A stretch of 59,958 bases of DNA from a bacterium (lineage in GTDB: Bacteria; Vulcanimicrobiota; Xenobia; Xenobiales; JADMJV01), in assembly GCA_018266105.1 (NCBI GenBank), contig JAFEBA010000051.1, positions 1 through 59,958 on the forward strand, in the 5' to 3' direction. The position numbers and the translations under genes are program-made. The notes beneath the pieces are model-generated. The model saw nothing but the letters and a program-made list of their open reading frames with translations. It did no database searches and was not told where the DNA came from. Of the stretch, positions 51,990 through 59,958 are shown in pieces (positions within the stretch are counted from its first letter, which is position 1; each line of letters begins with the position of its first letter).

Positions 51990-52375
51990 CGGTTTAAGGT
52001 TGTCACCGTGGTCTCACGAAACGTCCGGCAGCCGCGACGCCCTTCCCGCCAGGTCAGGGTGACCCGAATTCCCAGCGCTGCTCCACCGCAACCCGGAATG
52101 GCCCAGACCTCTAAGAGTCCTTCCACGCGTCCTTGGTCCGCAAAGGCCTGGCTCGGCAAAACCACGCGACTGAGACCCCGTAGCTCCTGAAGGTTGCGAT
52201 GACTTTGCTGCTCAATCAAGCTCTGAGCCATCTGGCCTGCTTCCATCCGGTGCAAACCCTGAGTCTGACTCAACCAGAGACTGGGTAGCAAGGCCAAACA
52301 GGCCACGAAGATGAGCGCCGTCAAAGTGACCGCCAGGATGTACTCGGTCAGAACCATGGCTCTGCTAGTATTCAC
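51986..52375 (-). CDS. small prepilin-like protein
   Basis: A ~129-residue pseudopilin. From GTG 52375 the leader MNTSRA precedes MVLTEYILAVTLTALIFVACL; Glu at position 5 after the cut and a hydrophobic helix fit the type IV prepilin class, again with Ala at -1. From ATG 52357 there would be no leader, so I choose GTG. The C-terminal domain has two cysteines (PGCGGAA, RRGCRTF). It overlaps the preceding gene's stop by 11 bp and the next gene by 4 bp. Confidence 0.75.
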   Translation of the reverse strand: MNTSRAMVLTEYILAVTLTALIFVACLALLPSLWLSQTQGLHRMEAGQMAQSLIEQQSHRNLQELRGLSRVVLPSQAFADQGRVEGLLEVWAIPGCGGAALGIRVTLTWREGRRGCRTFRETTVTTLNR

Positions 52376-54062
52376 GCACGACCACCATCCGGGATGGCTC
52401 AACTGACTGCAGAATCCGATTCAGGTTCAGGTCTAAGACCTGTTGAATCGGTGGCACAGGTGCACTCAAATTGGCCACATAGCGATCGAGTTGGCCGATG
52501 GAGTCTCCCACGGGCTCGGTTCCCAGTGTCAGAAAATACTGAAACTGGCTTCTTAACTGGGCCAGACTACCATCGTAGGGCTGGCGTGACACCCCTTTCA
52601 GAAGTTGGGTTCGACGATCATAGGTTCGCCATTCAGCCTCACCCGGTCGCCAGAAGACCTCCAGGATACGGTCCTCAGGATGAAAAGCGAAATCCTCACA
52701 ATAGAGGGCACTGCCGTAATATTCAGGTCGGCTATCGCCTTCGTAGCGACTCAAATTGAAGCGAAACGAATCGTGACCGACCGTTCCAACCAGAGGCAAC
52801 CCATAGCGAGTGGTCACGCTGACCGGGACCTGATAAAGCGAAACATTCTGCAGCCGCACCCCGCCTTGCCTCGAATCGGTGGACTGGCAAATCAGACTGC
52901 CTAAAATGGTCAGATTTGAGGCCAGAATGCTCTGGTGGCTGTAAAGCATCCCGTTGAAATAGTAATCTCGACCTCTTCCGGCCAGCTCGATTCTGCCCCC
53001 CGCCACCAGCGCCACCTGATCCTGTGCACTGAGAGAGCTGCCGCCCTGGATTGTTGCCTGGCCGCGCACCAGGACCAGACCCCGCCCCCGCAGCGCCCCC
53101 GTCACCAGCAGGTCACCCTGAACCGAGACCACTCCCCCGTCCAGGACCAGGTCGCCGCTGCGGGTGTAATCACCGACAGAGGTACAGAATCCCGTCACCG
53201 CACCAGCAGCAGGCAGAGGCTGGAGCCCTGCCATAGTTTGGACTCGTGTTTGCAGATCGCTCAGACTGAGGTCAGGAACCTCCTGTGCAGCAGCCCGCGA
53301 ACGGACCTCTCCTTGAACCCGGGCGTCCTCACGCAACTGCACCGTGCCGCAAGAGCCGGCATTTCCCGAGATCAAACAACCCCGGCCTAGCCTCAGACCC
53401 GGGTCAGCCGAACTATTCGAAAAAACGTTGGAAGGAATCCGATGAGTCGGCGAGACGGCCGACCAGTCGGGGTCAAAATGGCTGGCGGCATCCAATCCGC
53501 GCACAATCGAGCCTTCGAGATCCGCCTGACCAGTGCAGGCGATTCCCTTGGGAAACGGGGGGCGACGATACAGGCCGAGCAACCGGACCTGAACCTCACC
53601 GCAAGTACCTCTGGCCAGCAACAGAGCCGTATTGGGAGGGATGGCTGAGACAAAGTCCTGACAGACCGGGGCCGGAGAGGGGGCGGTCTGGTCCAATCGA
53701 TTGAGCGAGCAGTCAATACCCCATTGGCGAGCCGTAGCCGGGTCAAAGGTCAGAAGACCGGAGCCTGGCAAACCGTCATTGGAAGTGATACGAAAGGAAT
53801 CGGAGGGTCCGGGTGGATCTCCACAACTCTCCCGGTTGACCAGTTCGGCCACGGCCCGATGAAGCATTCCCTCAGCCAGATTGCGGGCCTGCTCTCGCTT
53901 CTCAAGATGAAGCTGAGCTCGCTGATGAAAGGTGGTGCTCTGAACCACCACGCCCAGGGTAACCACCAGCAGAGTGGTCAGCACGAGCACGGCCAGCAGG
54001 CTGGAGCCTCTGAATGAGCCAGCGCGCAAAGGAAAATAACGGACGGAATGGGGATGCAACAT
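52365..54062 (-). CDS. large pseudopilin-like protein (PilX-type N-terminus)
   Basis: A 565-residue protein whose N-terminus RAGSFRG precedes SSLLAVLVLTTLLVVTLGVV, a PilX/PilX_N-like prepilin without Glu5. The body contains a repetitive beta-helix-like region (SGDLVLDGGVVSVQGDLLVT, RGRGLVLVRGQATIQGG, LVAGGRIELAGRG), which may act as a long surface or cargo domain. It is the first gene of a four-gene minus-strand operon with two pseudopilins and a kinase. TAAGCT lies 5 nt before ATG 54062. A tip or minor-pilin role is an inference. Confidence 0.78.
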   Translation of the reverse strand: MLHPHSVRYFPLRAGSFRGSSLLAVLVLTTLLVVTLGVVVQSTTFHQRAQLHLEKREQARNLAEGMLHRAVAELVNRESCGDPPGPSDSFRITSNDGLPGSGLLTFDPATARQWGIDCSLNRLDQTAPSPAPVCQDFVSAIPPNTALLLARGTCGEVQVRLLGLYRRPPFPKGIACTGQADLEGSIVRGLDAASHFDPDWSAVSPTHRIPSNVFSNSSADPGLRLGRGCLISGNAGSCGTVQLREDARVQGEVRSRAAAQEVPDLSLSDLQTRVQTMAGLQPLPAAGAVTGFCTSVGDYTRSGDLVLDGGVVSVQGDLLVTGALRGRGLVLVRGQATIQGGSSLSAQDQVALVAGGRIELAGRGRDYYFNGMLYSHQSILASNLTILGSLICQSTDSRQGGVRLQNVSLYQVPVSVTTRYGLPLVGTVGHDSFRFNLSRYEGDSRPEYYGSALYCEDFAFHPEDRILEVFWRPGEAEWRTYDRRTQLLKGVSRQPYDGSLAQLRSQFQYFLTLGTEPVGDSIGQLDRYVANLSAPVPPIQQVLDLNLNRILQSVEPSRMVVVREY

Positions 54063-54232
54063 TTGCTAGCTTACACAATGCCGGGCCCTTTTGCCAGCCA
54101 GGCAAATCCCAGGAATGCATCGCAATTTGTTCACAAACTTCTTGCAAGCAGGCGAGTTCTTGTTGACGCTCCGGCAACAAGAACTCGGATAAATTATCCG
54201 CGCCCAGGTTCACCCGTCCTATCCTCAAGAGG

Positions 54233-55183
54233 ATGATTCGCTTTCCTTCTATCAGCTTCAACCCTCCACAACTGCCGACCCGAGAGCAACTCGCGCCCAA
54301 GCAATGCAGGCAGCCTCACGACCGACTATCGCTGGGCCAAGAGGTGGGTGAGAGCGAGCACACCGACAACCGCAAATTTCTCAAAGCCTTGAGCCACAAC
54401 TTCGGGGAGCACAAGCCGCACAAATCGGATTCGCAGGGACTGAAGAACCTGCTGGAGTCGCGTAAGGATATCAAGCGATCGGATCTGCTCGGGCGCGATT
54501 CCCAGCCGCTGACCTGCTGGAGCGATGAGCATTTTAAGTTGCTTATGGCCAATCCACTGATGCGTCCGGCCGACCTAAAGGACGTCGACCCGGCACAATT
54601 GGAAGTCATCAAACAGCGTCCCGAACTCCACCCACAGGAACTACCGGAAATGGATCGCCAGATTGCTGACGTGCTGGGACCGCTCCTGGGAGGGCGTGGC
54701 GCCAGCCACTGCCTGCCCCTGATTCGCCAAAGTTGCTTCGACCTGCTGACCAGACGTGCCGATCTGCGCCCCGAGACCATGGTGGACCTGATGAAGAAAA
54801 TGGCGACGGCCGCAGCCGGAGTCGGCCTGCGCAACGAGGGCCCGGACATGTTCTTGAAAGCCACCGAAACCATGGCCCGTCGCCCGGACCTGGGTCCCGA
54901 GCAGTTGGCCAAAGTAGCTCAGGATATGCGCCAGCGGGTCTTCTACGATGGCCAGGCAGGTTTGCAGCAGGACGCCTTCAGCCACTGCATGGAACTGCTG
55001 CAGAAGAGAAATAGCCTGGACGTGGAGCAAATTTCCGAGCAGATGCAGGGTCTGGACGAGCAGCCCGCCCGGCGGGCAGGCCCATCCCATCGGGCCCGCT
55101 TCTTCCACAACCGGCTCAGAAGGCTGGCGGGCGAGAGCAGTCCCCAAGTTCGCGCGTTTGGGGCTGGCACCACAGCCGCCTGA
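54233..55183 (+). CDS. helical-repeat protein, unknown function
   Basis: A 316-residue soluble protein with four loosely repeated helical units ending in R-x-x-L-x-x-E (KQRPELHPQEL, TRRADLRPETM, ARRPDLGPEQL, QKRNSLDVEQI). The units resemble short helix-loop-helix repeats, not a family I can name. The N-terminus MIRFPSISFNPPQLPTREQL is polar and Pro-rich, as in the shared-N-terminus group. ATG 54233 follows AAGAGG. Function unknown. Confidence 0.65.
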   Translation: MIRFPSISFNPPQLPTREQLAPKQCRQPHDRLSLGQEVGESEHTDNRKFLKALSHNFGEHKPHKSDSQGLKNLLESRKDIKRSDLLGRDSQPLTCWSDEHFKLLMANPLMRPADLKDVDPAQLEVIKQRPELHPQELPEMDRQIADVLGPLLGGRGASHCLPLIRQSCFDLLTRRADLRPETMVDLMKKMATAAAGVGLRNEGPDMFLKATETMARRPDLGPEQLAKVAQDMRQRVFYDGQAGLQQDAFSHCMELLQKRNSLDVEQISEQMQGLDEQPARRAGPSHRARFFHNRLRRLAGESSPQVRAFGAGTTAA

Positions 55184-55214
55184 CCATGAGCTCTTCAGTC
55201 TTTAGCCCAAGCTC

Positions 55215-56516
55215 CTAGTGCCGTAGAGCGGAATTGATGACCGCCACAACCGTCATAGCCATACCGATGGCAAAGGAAATTCCGATCGGCAGGGCGGCTT
55301 TGGCGACAGGCAGGCGCCGTATGAAAAGGAAAAGCGAGAGTGCAAAGCCAGCCATGGCAAGACTGAAGGCACTCAAGACTCCGATCAGAGCCGGCAATAC
55401 GGCCAATTTGCCAGGAAGCAGACCGGCCAGAAAGACCAGTCCCACGCTGGCCGCCCCCCCTTTGAAAAGCAAGAGGGAGCCGTGATGCTCCAGGAATTCG
55501 CCAGCGCTCATGACAGGCTTTTGAACTGGAGAGGGCTGCCTGGCTGTTTCTACGGGCTGTGGAGGCGAGGGGGCCCGGGGCGCTTCCTCCGGCGCCTTTG
55601 GAACGACCGGCGGGGCCGGAACCTCATCCGGAGCGACTGGCATTTCCTGTGTCACGGGTGGAGTATGCACGGAGGCAAGCGGTTCGACCTTGGTGTGACT
55701 GGCCTGGTAGGCCTGCCTGACAGCGGCGCGCATGGCAAAAGCAGACTCGTAGCGGTCACCGGGGTCTTTAGCCAGAGCTTTGAGCACAACATCCGAGATC
55801 GGCTGAGGCACCGTGAAGTCTACTTCGCAGGGAGGGTCGGGCATCGTCAGGATTTGTTTCTTCATGATCTCCGAGACGCTCTCTGCCCGGAAGGGACTGA
55901 ACCCGGTGAGCATTTCATAAAGGATCAGGCCAGTGGCATACAGGTCTGAACGAGCGTCGCTTTTCCCATCAAACTGCTCAGGGGCCATGTATTCAGGAGT
56001 TCCAATCACGGTGCCGGCCTGAGTCAACTTGGCGGCGGACTGGACGTGGGCGATGGAAAAATCCGTCAGAGCCGCGTTGTGAGTGTCCGTAATCATCACA
56101 TTGGCGGGTTTAATATCACGATGCACCACGCCCAACTGATGAGCATGATGAAGGGCGTCCAGGAGCTGGTCGGTCAGTCGTAGCGCCTCTTTCAAAGGAA
56201 GCGGACCGCGCTCGCGAATCAGGCGCTCCAGAGTCCGCGAACCCAGGTATTCCATGGCGATGTAGTAACGCCCGTGATCTTCGAAAAAATCGTAAACCTG
56301 GACGATATGTGCGTGACGCAAGCGAGCCGCAATCTTGCCTTCGCGACGAAAACGCTCCAGCGCGTCGGAGTCGGCCACCACCCCCTCGGAGAGGGCCTTA
56401 ATGGCGACCTCCCGCCCCAGGTTCTCGTGATGAGCCAGATAAACCACGCCCATTCCGCCGCGGCCAAGCTCGCGCAGAACCTTATAGGGACCAATGGCCT
56501 CTGGAAGCGGATCCAC
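55215..56516 (-). CDS. Ser/Thr protein kinase with C-terminal membrane segments
   Basis: A 433-residue protein with the Hanks kinase domain first: LGRGGMGVVYLAH, VAIKAL, HRDIKPANVMI, LTDFSIAHV, GTPEYMAPEQF and ATGLILYEMLTG, then a Pro/Ala-rich linker (residues ~280-340) and two or three C-terminal membrane helices. The magnesium motif is DFS instead of DFG; the Asp is kept, so activity is not excluded. Starts at GTG 56516. Substrates unknown; the neighbouring genes give no clue. Confidence 0.9.
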   Translation of the reverse strand: MDPLPEAIGPYKVLRELGRGGMGVVYLAHHENLGREVAIKALSEGVVADSDALERFRREGKIAARLRHAHIVQVYDFFEDHGRYYIAMEYLGSRTLERLIRERGPLPLKEALRLTDQLLDALHHAHQLGVVHRDIKPANVMITDTHNAALTDFSIAHVQSAAKLTQAGTVIGTPEYMAPEQFDGKSDARSDLYATGLILYEMLTGFSPFRAESVSEIMKKQILTMPDPPCEVDFTVPQPISDVVLKALAKDPGDRYESAFAMRAAVRQAYQASHTKVEPLASVHTPPVTQEMPVAPDEVPAPPVVPKAPEEAPRAPSPPQPVETARQPSPVQKPVMSAGEFLEHHGSLLLFKGGAASVGLVFLAGLLPGKLAVLPALIGVLSAFSLAMAGFALSLFLFIRRLPVAKAALPIGISFAIGMAMTVVAVINSALRH

Positions 56517-56554
56517 GCAGCCTGGTTCGGCAGCCCTGCTCGGGGCCCCTACTA

Positions 56555-57685
56555 CTAGAAGCCTTCAGGCAGTGGGGGCGGGGACTGAAGAGGCCCACCC
56601 ATCACCGGCGGAGTGTTGGGCAAAGGCGGCTGTCCCGGCGGAGGCTGCATCGACTTCTGGGTCGAGAGCGGCACAAAGGTGACGGTCTCCTGTTTGCCAT
56701 AGGTCCAGGAATTCACGCCCAGACCAGCTTTGCCGGTAAACAAACTCAACATGCGCTTGCCCGACCAGCCTCCCTCGAGGCGGATCACAGGCCCTTCCTG
56801 ATGCACGGTTCGTTCCCGGGAGTCTGGAGCGTTCATCGCAAGCATCTTACTCCACTGGTTGCCCTGGGAGAATCCCGGCCAGGGAGCACCCGGTCCGGCC
56901 TGCTTGAAGTGGATGTCACGGGACTCCAGCTGACGCTGGGGAGTCTCCTGCACCTCGGTATAGGTCACATCGCGTCCACCGCTGCTCATTCCCAGACCGC
57001 TGGTCAGCATCCCGGTGAGGCCGCCGCTGCTATTGGAGGCCTGACTGAAGGAACCGACGTCTTCGTTCAGGCGCCAGCCCCGGGTACCATCGGGCTTGAC
57101 GAATTCCACTTGTTCGCGCGTATAACCCATATTGAACTGGGGGTCACCTTGCACCCGAGGTTGGGCCGGGGTGGCCAGACCGAAGCTGCCATCAGGGTCA
57201 AGCATCACCAGCGGGGCTGACGGGTTATCCTTGTCGGTCTGTACATAGACGCGACCGTCGGCCATAATATCGGCCTTCAAAGCCTTGGGCTGATTCTGGT
57301 CGTCCCGCAGCACTTTGCCGTCAGCACCCAGTTCGTAGGCCTGAGCCTGAGTAAACTTGGCTCCGAGAGTGTTTTGAGCGGGCGCGGTGGACAGACAGAG
57401 CATGATCGATGAGCCCAACAAACCGCCTGGTCCACCAGGCAGGGTGGCATACATTCCGGTCATCTGACCGTTCTGGCTCAAATGCTGAACGCTCAGCCCG
57501 TTCTGGAAGCTGGCCACTTGAGGCTGCTGCGGAGGAGGCATCATACCCTGAGTCTGCTGGGTGGGCACGAATCCGTCGGTGGGATTGGACTGCTGCTGAG
57601 GCAGCACCTGAGGTTGATAGCGCACCGGCTGATTGTTATAGCCTGTGCCGATTTGACCGCCGTTAGGATGAACCGGAAACGCCAC
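56555..57685 (-). CDS. hypothetical protein, Pro/Gln-rich termini
   Basis: A 376-residue protein with a Gln/Pro-rich N-terminus (~70 residues) and a Pro-rich C-terminus ending LPEGF. The centre contains Tyr/Asp/Gly-rich beta-like text (KVLRDDQNQPKALKADIMAD, NMGYTREQVEFVKPDGTRGW). Only one short hydrophobic stretch (LLGSSIMLCLSTA). GTG 57685 follows GGAGGAGG. No family recognised. Confidence 0.65.
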   Translation of the reverse strand: MAFPVHPNGGQIGTGYNNQPVRYQPQVLPQQQSNPTDGFVPTQQTQGMMPPPQQPQVASFQNGLSVQHLSQNGQMTGMYATLPGGPGGLLGSSIMLCLSTAPAQNTLGAKFTQAQAYELGADGKVLRDDQNQPKALKADIMADGRVYVQTDKDNPSAPLVMLDPDGSFGLATPAQPRVQGDPQFNMGYTREQVEFVKPDGTRGWRLNEDVGSFSQASNSSGGLTGMLTSGLGMSSGGRDVTYTEVQETPQRQLESRDIHFKQAGPGAPWPGFSQGNQWSKMLAMNAPDSRERTVHQEGPVIRLEGGWSGKRMLSLFTGKAGLGVNSWTYGKQETVTFVPLSTQKSMQPPPGQPPLPNTPPVMGGPLQSPPPLPEGF

Positions 57686-57777
57686 GAGAGCAGACCTCCT
57701 CCACGAAGTGGAATTCAGTCTATGCGCAATGGCAACATTTTTGCAACAATTATTTGGGATTCCTAACCAGCCGGAAG

Positions 57778-58503
57778 CTAGTCGGGTTTGGTCCGGTCAC
57801 CCAGAGGCGCGTAAGACTGGCTACGCTCGTTGAAATAGTCCAGATAATTCATTCCAAAGGCCACAGCGTTTCCGCCCAAAGCCACGCCGCGAGCCACCGT
57901 GGCAAATCCAGCGTACTGAGGAGCGGCCACACTCACCACTGCGCCGGCCAGTCCGAGGGCGGAGGTGGCGATAGAGGCACCTGTGGCCACCAGCGCGGCC
58001 GTTTTGATGAAAGGCGCGTCAACACCCATCTCGCGATACTGCTGATGCTGTTTGTAATTCTTCACGAAACTGATGAGACCAAGACCGACGGTGGCGGCCA
58101 TCAGACCGGGCTGATACCACTGGTCGATGTTGGAGGTCACCCCGGGAGGCAAATTGCCCGTAATCATCGGCTTCACGGCCGCAGTCGCGCCCGACATGGC
58201 CAGACCGGGCCCGGCATTGATGATGGCCTGAACCTCCTGGACGCCGGCCGTGATGAACTGCTGGATGGCTCCAAAGGTCTTCTCGGCCGGGCTGATCCGC
58301 GTGCCTGCCACCGAGTAGCGATGGCCATCGCCCATGTCCACCACCAGATGCTGGCCATTGGCGACCAGCTCAGCTTGCTGCCTGGCCCACTCGATCGCGA
58401 TTTTATCGCTGCCTCGCAGATCTTCAGGCGCAGGGGCAGGCTGCGGAGCTCCCTTAGGAAGGCTCCGGCCCGGGTTTGGATTGGGTGCCGTCTGAATACG
58501 CAT
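57778..58503 (-). CDS. membrane protein with shared N-terminal signature
   Basis: A 241-residue protein: polar N-terminus MRIQTAPNPNPGRSLPKGAP, an acidic central stretch (HLVVDMGDGHRYSVAGTRIS), then three Gly/Ala-rich hydrophobic segments (GLMAATVGLGLISFV, AALVATGASIATSALGLAGA, FATVARGVALGGNAVAFGMN). Function unknown. The N-terminal R-S-L signature is shared with 20040, 38568 and 36621. Confidence 0.65.
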   Translation of the reverse strand: MRIQTAPNPNPGRSLPKGAPQPAPAPEDLRGSDKIAIEWARQQAELVANGQHLVVDMGDGHRYSVAGTRISPAEKTFGAIQQFITAGVQEVQAIINAGPGLAMSGATAAVKPMITGNLPPGVTSNIDQWYQPGLMAATVGLGLISFVKNYKQHQQYREMGVDAPFIKTAALVATGASIATSALGLAGAVVSVAAPQYAGFATVARGVALGGNAVAFGMNYLDYFNERSQSYAPLGDRTKPD

Positions 58504-58560
58504 GATGACCCACCCATCATGTTCGCCAGAGCCAACAAAGTGATTAGAAGTTTGTAAACA

Positions 58561-59373
58561 TCATGACTCGAGGTAGTCGACCAGTTGCAGGAGACGAGGT
58601 TTCAGGCTTTCCTCCACCTGGGCCGCCTGCTCCTGGCTCAGGCCGTAGCCCGAGCCTCGCAAACAAAGCATCTGGTTGCCGGGACCCAAGGAAAAAGTCT
58701 TGAGTTCCAAAAATCCGTCGATCTCATCCCAACTCAGTGAGGCTTCTTTGTCTGTCACCGCCATGATGTAGCCGGACATGGTCTGGCCATCCTTGGTGAT
58801 GAGACGGTAGGGTTTACCCACAATCGGATTCTCGGTCGGCCAATCTTCAAAGCGCTCGGCCAGCCAGTGCTCCAGACCCTGAGAGCTGGCGTAGAGAGCC
58901 ATAATTTCACCGAACGTAAATGAGGCCTTGGCCACCGCCATAAAGCTGTTGCGTGCGCGGCGAAAATACCTTTCAACGTAAAGCTTCAGGACAGCCATGG
59001 ACAGACTCCAGTTAGAATCGGCCGAGCTGTGGGGGTTGTGGGGAGTGAAAGGAGCTGGGGCGTCGGTGATGTCAACCCAGGTGGAGCGTCCGGCCCGGCG
59101 CAATCCGAAAGTCACCGTTTGTTGCCCGCTGCCCATTGGCGATTTCAGGACCAACTGCTGGCAAACCTTGACCTCGGCCACCTTATACTCGATGGTCATA
59201 CCGAATCGCTCCCAGGTCAGCGAGAGCGTACCGCCTACGGCCGGCCAGCCACTGGCACTGTCGGCCATCCAGTGTCCCAGCAGATCAGTGTCGGTCAGAG
59301 CCTCCCAGATCTGCTCTGGATAAGCGCTGGTCTCAATCGTTTTGCGGATAATCGGACTTTCTTCAAGCCACAC
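58561..59373 (-). CDS. SRPBCC/AHSA1-type protein, duplicated domain
   Basis: A 270-residue protein with two START/AHSA1-like domains: residues ~8-140 (KTIETSAYPEQIWEALTDTD, LTWERFGMTIEYKVAEV, VTFGLRRAGRSTWVDI) and ~150-260 (ASFTFGEIMALYASSQGLEH, KPYRLITKDGQTMSGYIMAV, GFLELKTFSLGPGNQMLCLR). The fold binds small hydrophobic ligands or works as an Hsp90 co-chaperone-like module; neither is shown. The frame is open to 59775, but GTG 59373 is the likely start, 36 bp from the divergent aldehyde dehydrogenase gene. Confidence 0.73.
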   Translation of the reverse strand: MWLEESPIIRKTIETSAYPEQIWEALTDTDLLGHWMADSASGWPAVGGTLSLTWERFGMTIEYKVAEVKVCQQLVLKSPMGSGQQTVTFGLRRAGRSTWVDITDAPAPFTPHNPHSSADSNWSLSMAVLKLYVERYFRRARNSFMAVAKASFTFGEIMALYASSQGLEHWLAERFEDWPTENPIVGKPYRLITKDGQTMSGYIMAVTDKEASLSWDEIDGFLELKTFSLGPGNQMLCLRGSGYGLSQEQAAQVEESLKPRLLQLVDYLES

Positions 59374-59408
59374 GTGGCCGTGCTTCGTGGAGAGATCAGG
59401 GCGAACCT

Positions 59409-59958
59409 GTGAAAGGTCCCAAGGTGCCTTTTTCTCTCGAAGCGAACCGCCCGGCCATGAACAAACAGTTGAAAACTTTGCGGGCGCAAATCGTGGAAGA
59501 ACGCTCGCTCTGGGCGGCGGAACTGGCCGCTGTGCGAGGGGTGGACGAGTTCCAGGCACTGGTTTCGGAGATTCTGCCCTTACTGGACGCCGCTCAGTGG
59601 CTGGAACGCCGGGCTCATAAGATCTTGCAGAGCAAGTCGCCGAGCTGGAGAGACTGCCCGGCCTGGATGCTGGGCCACCGACTGGTGGTGCACCGCCGCC
59701 CATACGGCCATGTCTTGATCGTGGGGCCGGGCAACTACCCCCTCTTTTTGCCGGGCGTTCAACTGCTGCAGGCACTGGCCGCGGGCAACACGGTTTCCGT
59801 CAAGCCTCAGCAAGGCTGTGAAGGCCCGATCCGAAGGCTGATCGAGGCTCTCTACACGGCCGGGGTGGAACGCTCACGGATCACGCTTTTGCCAACGGAG
59901 ATCGATAGCGTCTATGAGGAACTCGAAAGTCGTGCCGACCTGGTGGTGCTGACCGGCT
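59409..59958 (+). CDS. aldehyde dehydrogenase family protein (truncated at window end)
   Basis: The first ~183 residues of an ALDH-superfamily enzyme, cut by the window edge. GTG 59409 follows AGGGCGAA. The text HRRPYGHVLIVGPGNYPLFL then PGVQLLQALAAGNTVSVKPQ and PIRRLIEALYTAGVERSRIT matches the NAD-binding half of ALDH (RxPxGxVxxIxPWNYP, LaaGNtVvlKPs). The catalytic Cys and Glu lie beyond the window. The substrate is unknown; ATG 59457 is an alternative start. Confidence 0.85.
   Translation, partial: MKGPKVPFSLEANRPAMNKQLKTLRAQIVEERSLWAAELAAVRGVDEFQALVSEILPLLDAAQWLERRAHKILQSKSPSWRDCPAWMLGHRLVVHRRPYGHVLIVGPGNYPLFLPGVQLLQALAAGNTVSVKPQQGCEGPIRRLIEALYTAGVERSRITLLPTEIDSVYEELESRADLVVLTG

Overview
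This is a GC-rich (about 60%) bacterial chromosome segment with roughly 57 protein genes, tightly packed and often in divergent or convergent pairs that overlap by a few bases. It has no rRNA, tRNA, IS element, prophage module or CRISPR array that I can recognise. An outer-membrane porin with an N-terminal SLH domain (17391-19940), pseudopilin genes, several Hanks-type kinases, calpain-like and carboxypeptidase genes, and many proteins starting with the same short odd N-terminus suggest a diderm from a poorly cultured phylum. My guess, from gene style only, is the Eremiobacterota/Xenobia/Armatimonadota neighbourhood; the sequence does not prove it.

Layout. 1-500: decayed RHS-repeat gene. 519-7833: PAP2 phosphatase, coiled-coil zinc-ribbon protein, YkgJ-like cysteine-cluster protein, a GapR-type DNA-binding protein, exonuclease, leucyl aminopeptidase and a phospholipase D-like protein. 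7870-9500: about 1.6 kb without a credible protein, packed with hairpins and internal repeats; I read it as a large structured RNA on the minus strand. 9627-13441: glycolate oxidase glcD-glcF and a divergent SpoIIE-type phosphatase. 13515-24381: calpain-like protease, SelO, CDF transporter, SLH porin, small unknowns, M14 carboxypeptidase, AI-2E-type permease, GrpB-like protein and a CX5R phosphatase.

24448-32712: small coiled protein, a GspF/PilC-type membrane protein, an ABC1/UbiB kinase, a Tat-lipoprotein serine hydrolase, an RhtA-like exporter and a DUF4239-like protein. 32820-35753: acyl-CoA dehydrogenase-etfB-etfA operon with a strong terminator. 35973-41447: unknown membrane-anchored proteins, a thymidylate-kinase-like protein and a UvrD-type helicase. 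41523-44599: CoA-transferase (scoA-scoB)-acyl-CoA dehydrogenase operon ending in a secreted protein. With the ETF operon this gives short-chain acyl-CoA/ketoacid oxidation and its electron outlet. 44667-50092: EF-hand coiled-coil protein, adenosine deaminase and a second GspF. 50095-54062: operon of three pseudopilin-like proteins ending in a membrane Ser/Thr kinase. 54233-59958: helical-repeat protein, second Ser/Thr kinase, unknowns, a duplicated SRPBCC protein and the start of an aldehyde dehydrogenase.

The most unusual item is the 7.87-9.5 kb region. Read on the minus strand, its hairpins carry UUCG, CUUG and GNRA tetraloops. It contains five copies of a 19-nt hairpin motif and a duplicated 54-nt two-hairpin module, and it ends at a bidirectional intrinsic terminator. 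Other themes are a shared N-terminal signature on unrelated proteins, apparently leaderless promoters, a GapR homologue, and a kinase translationally coupled to pseudopilins.
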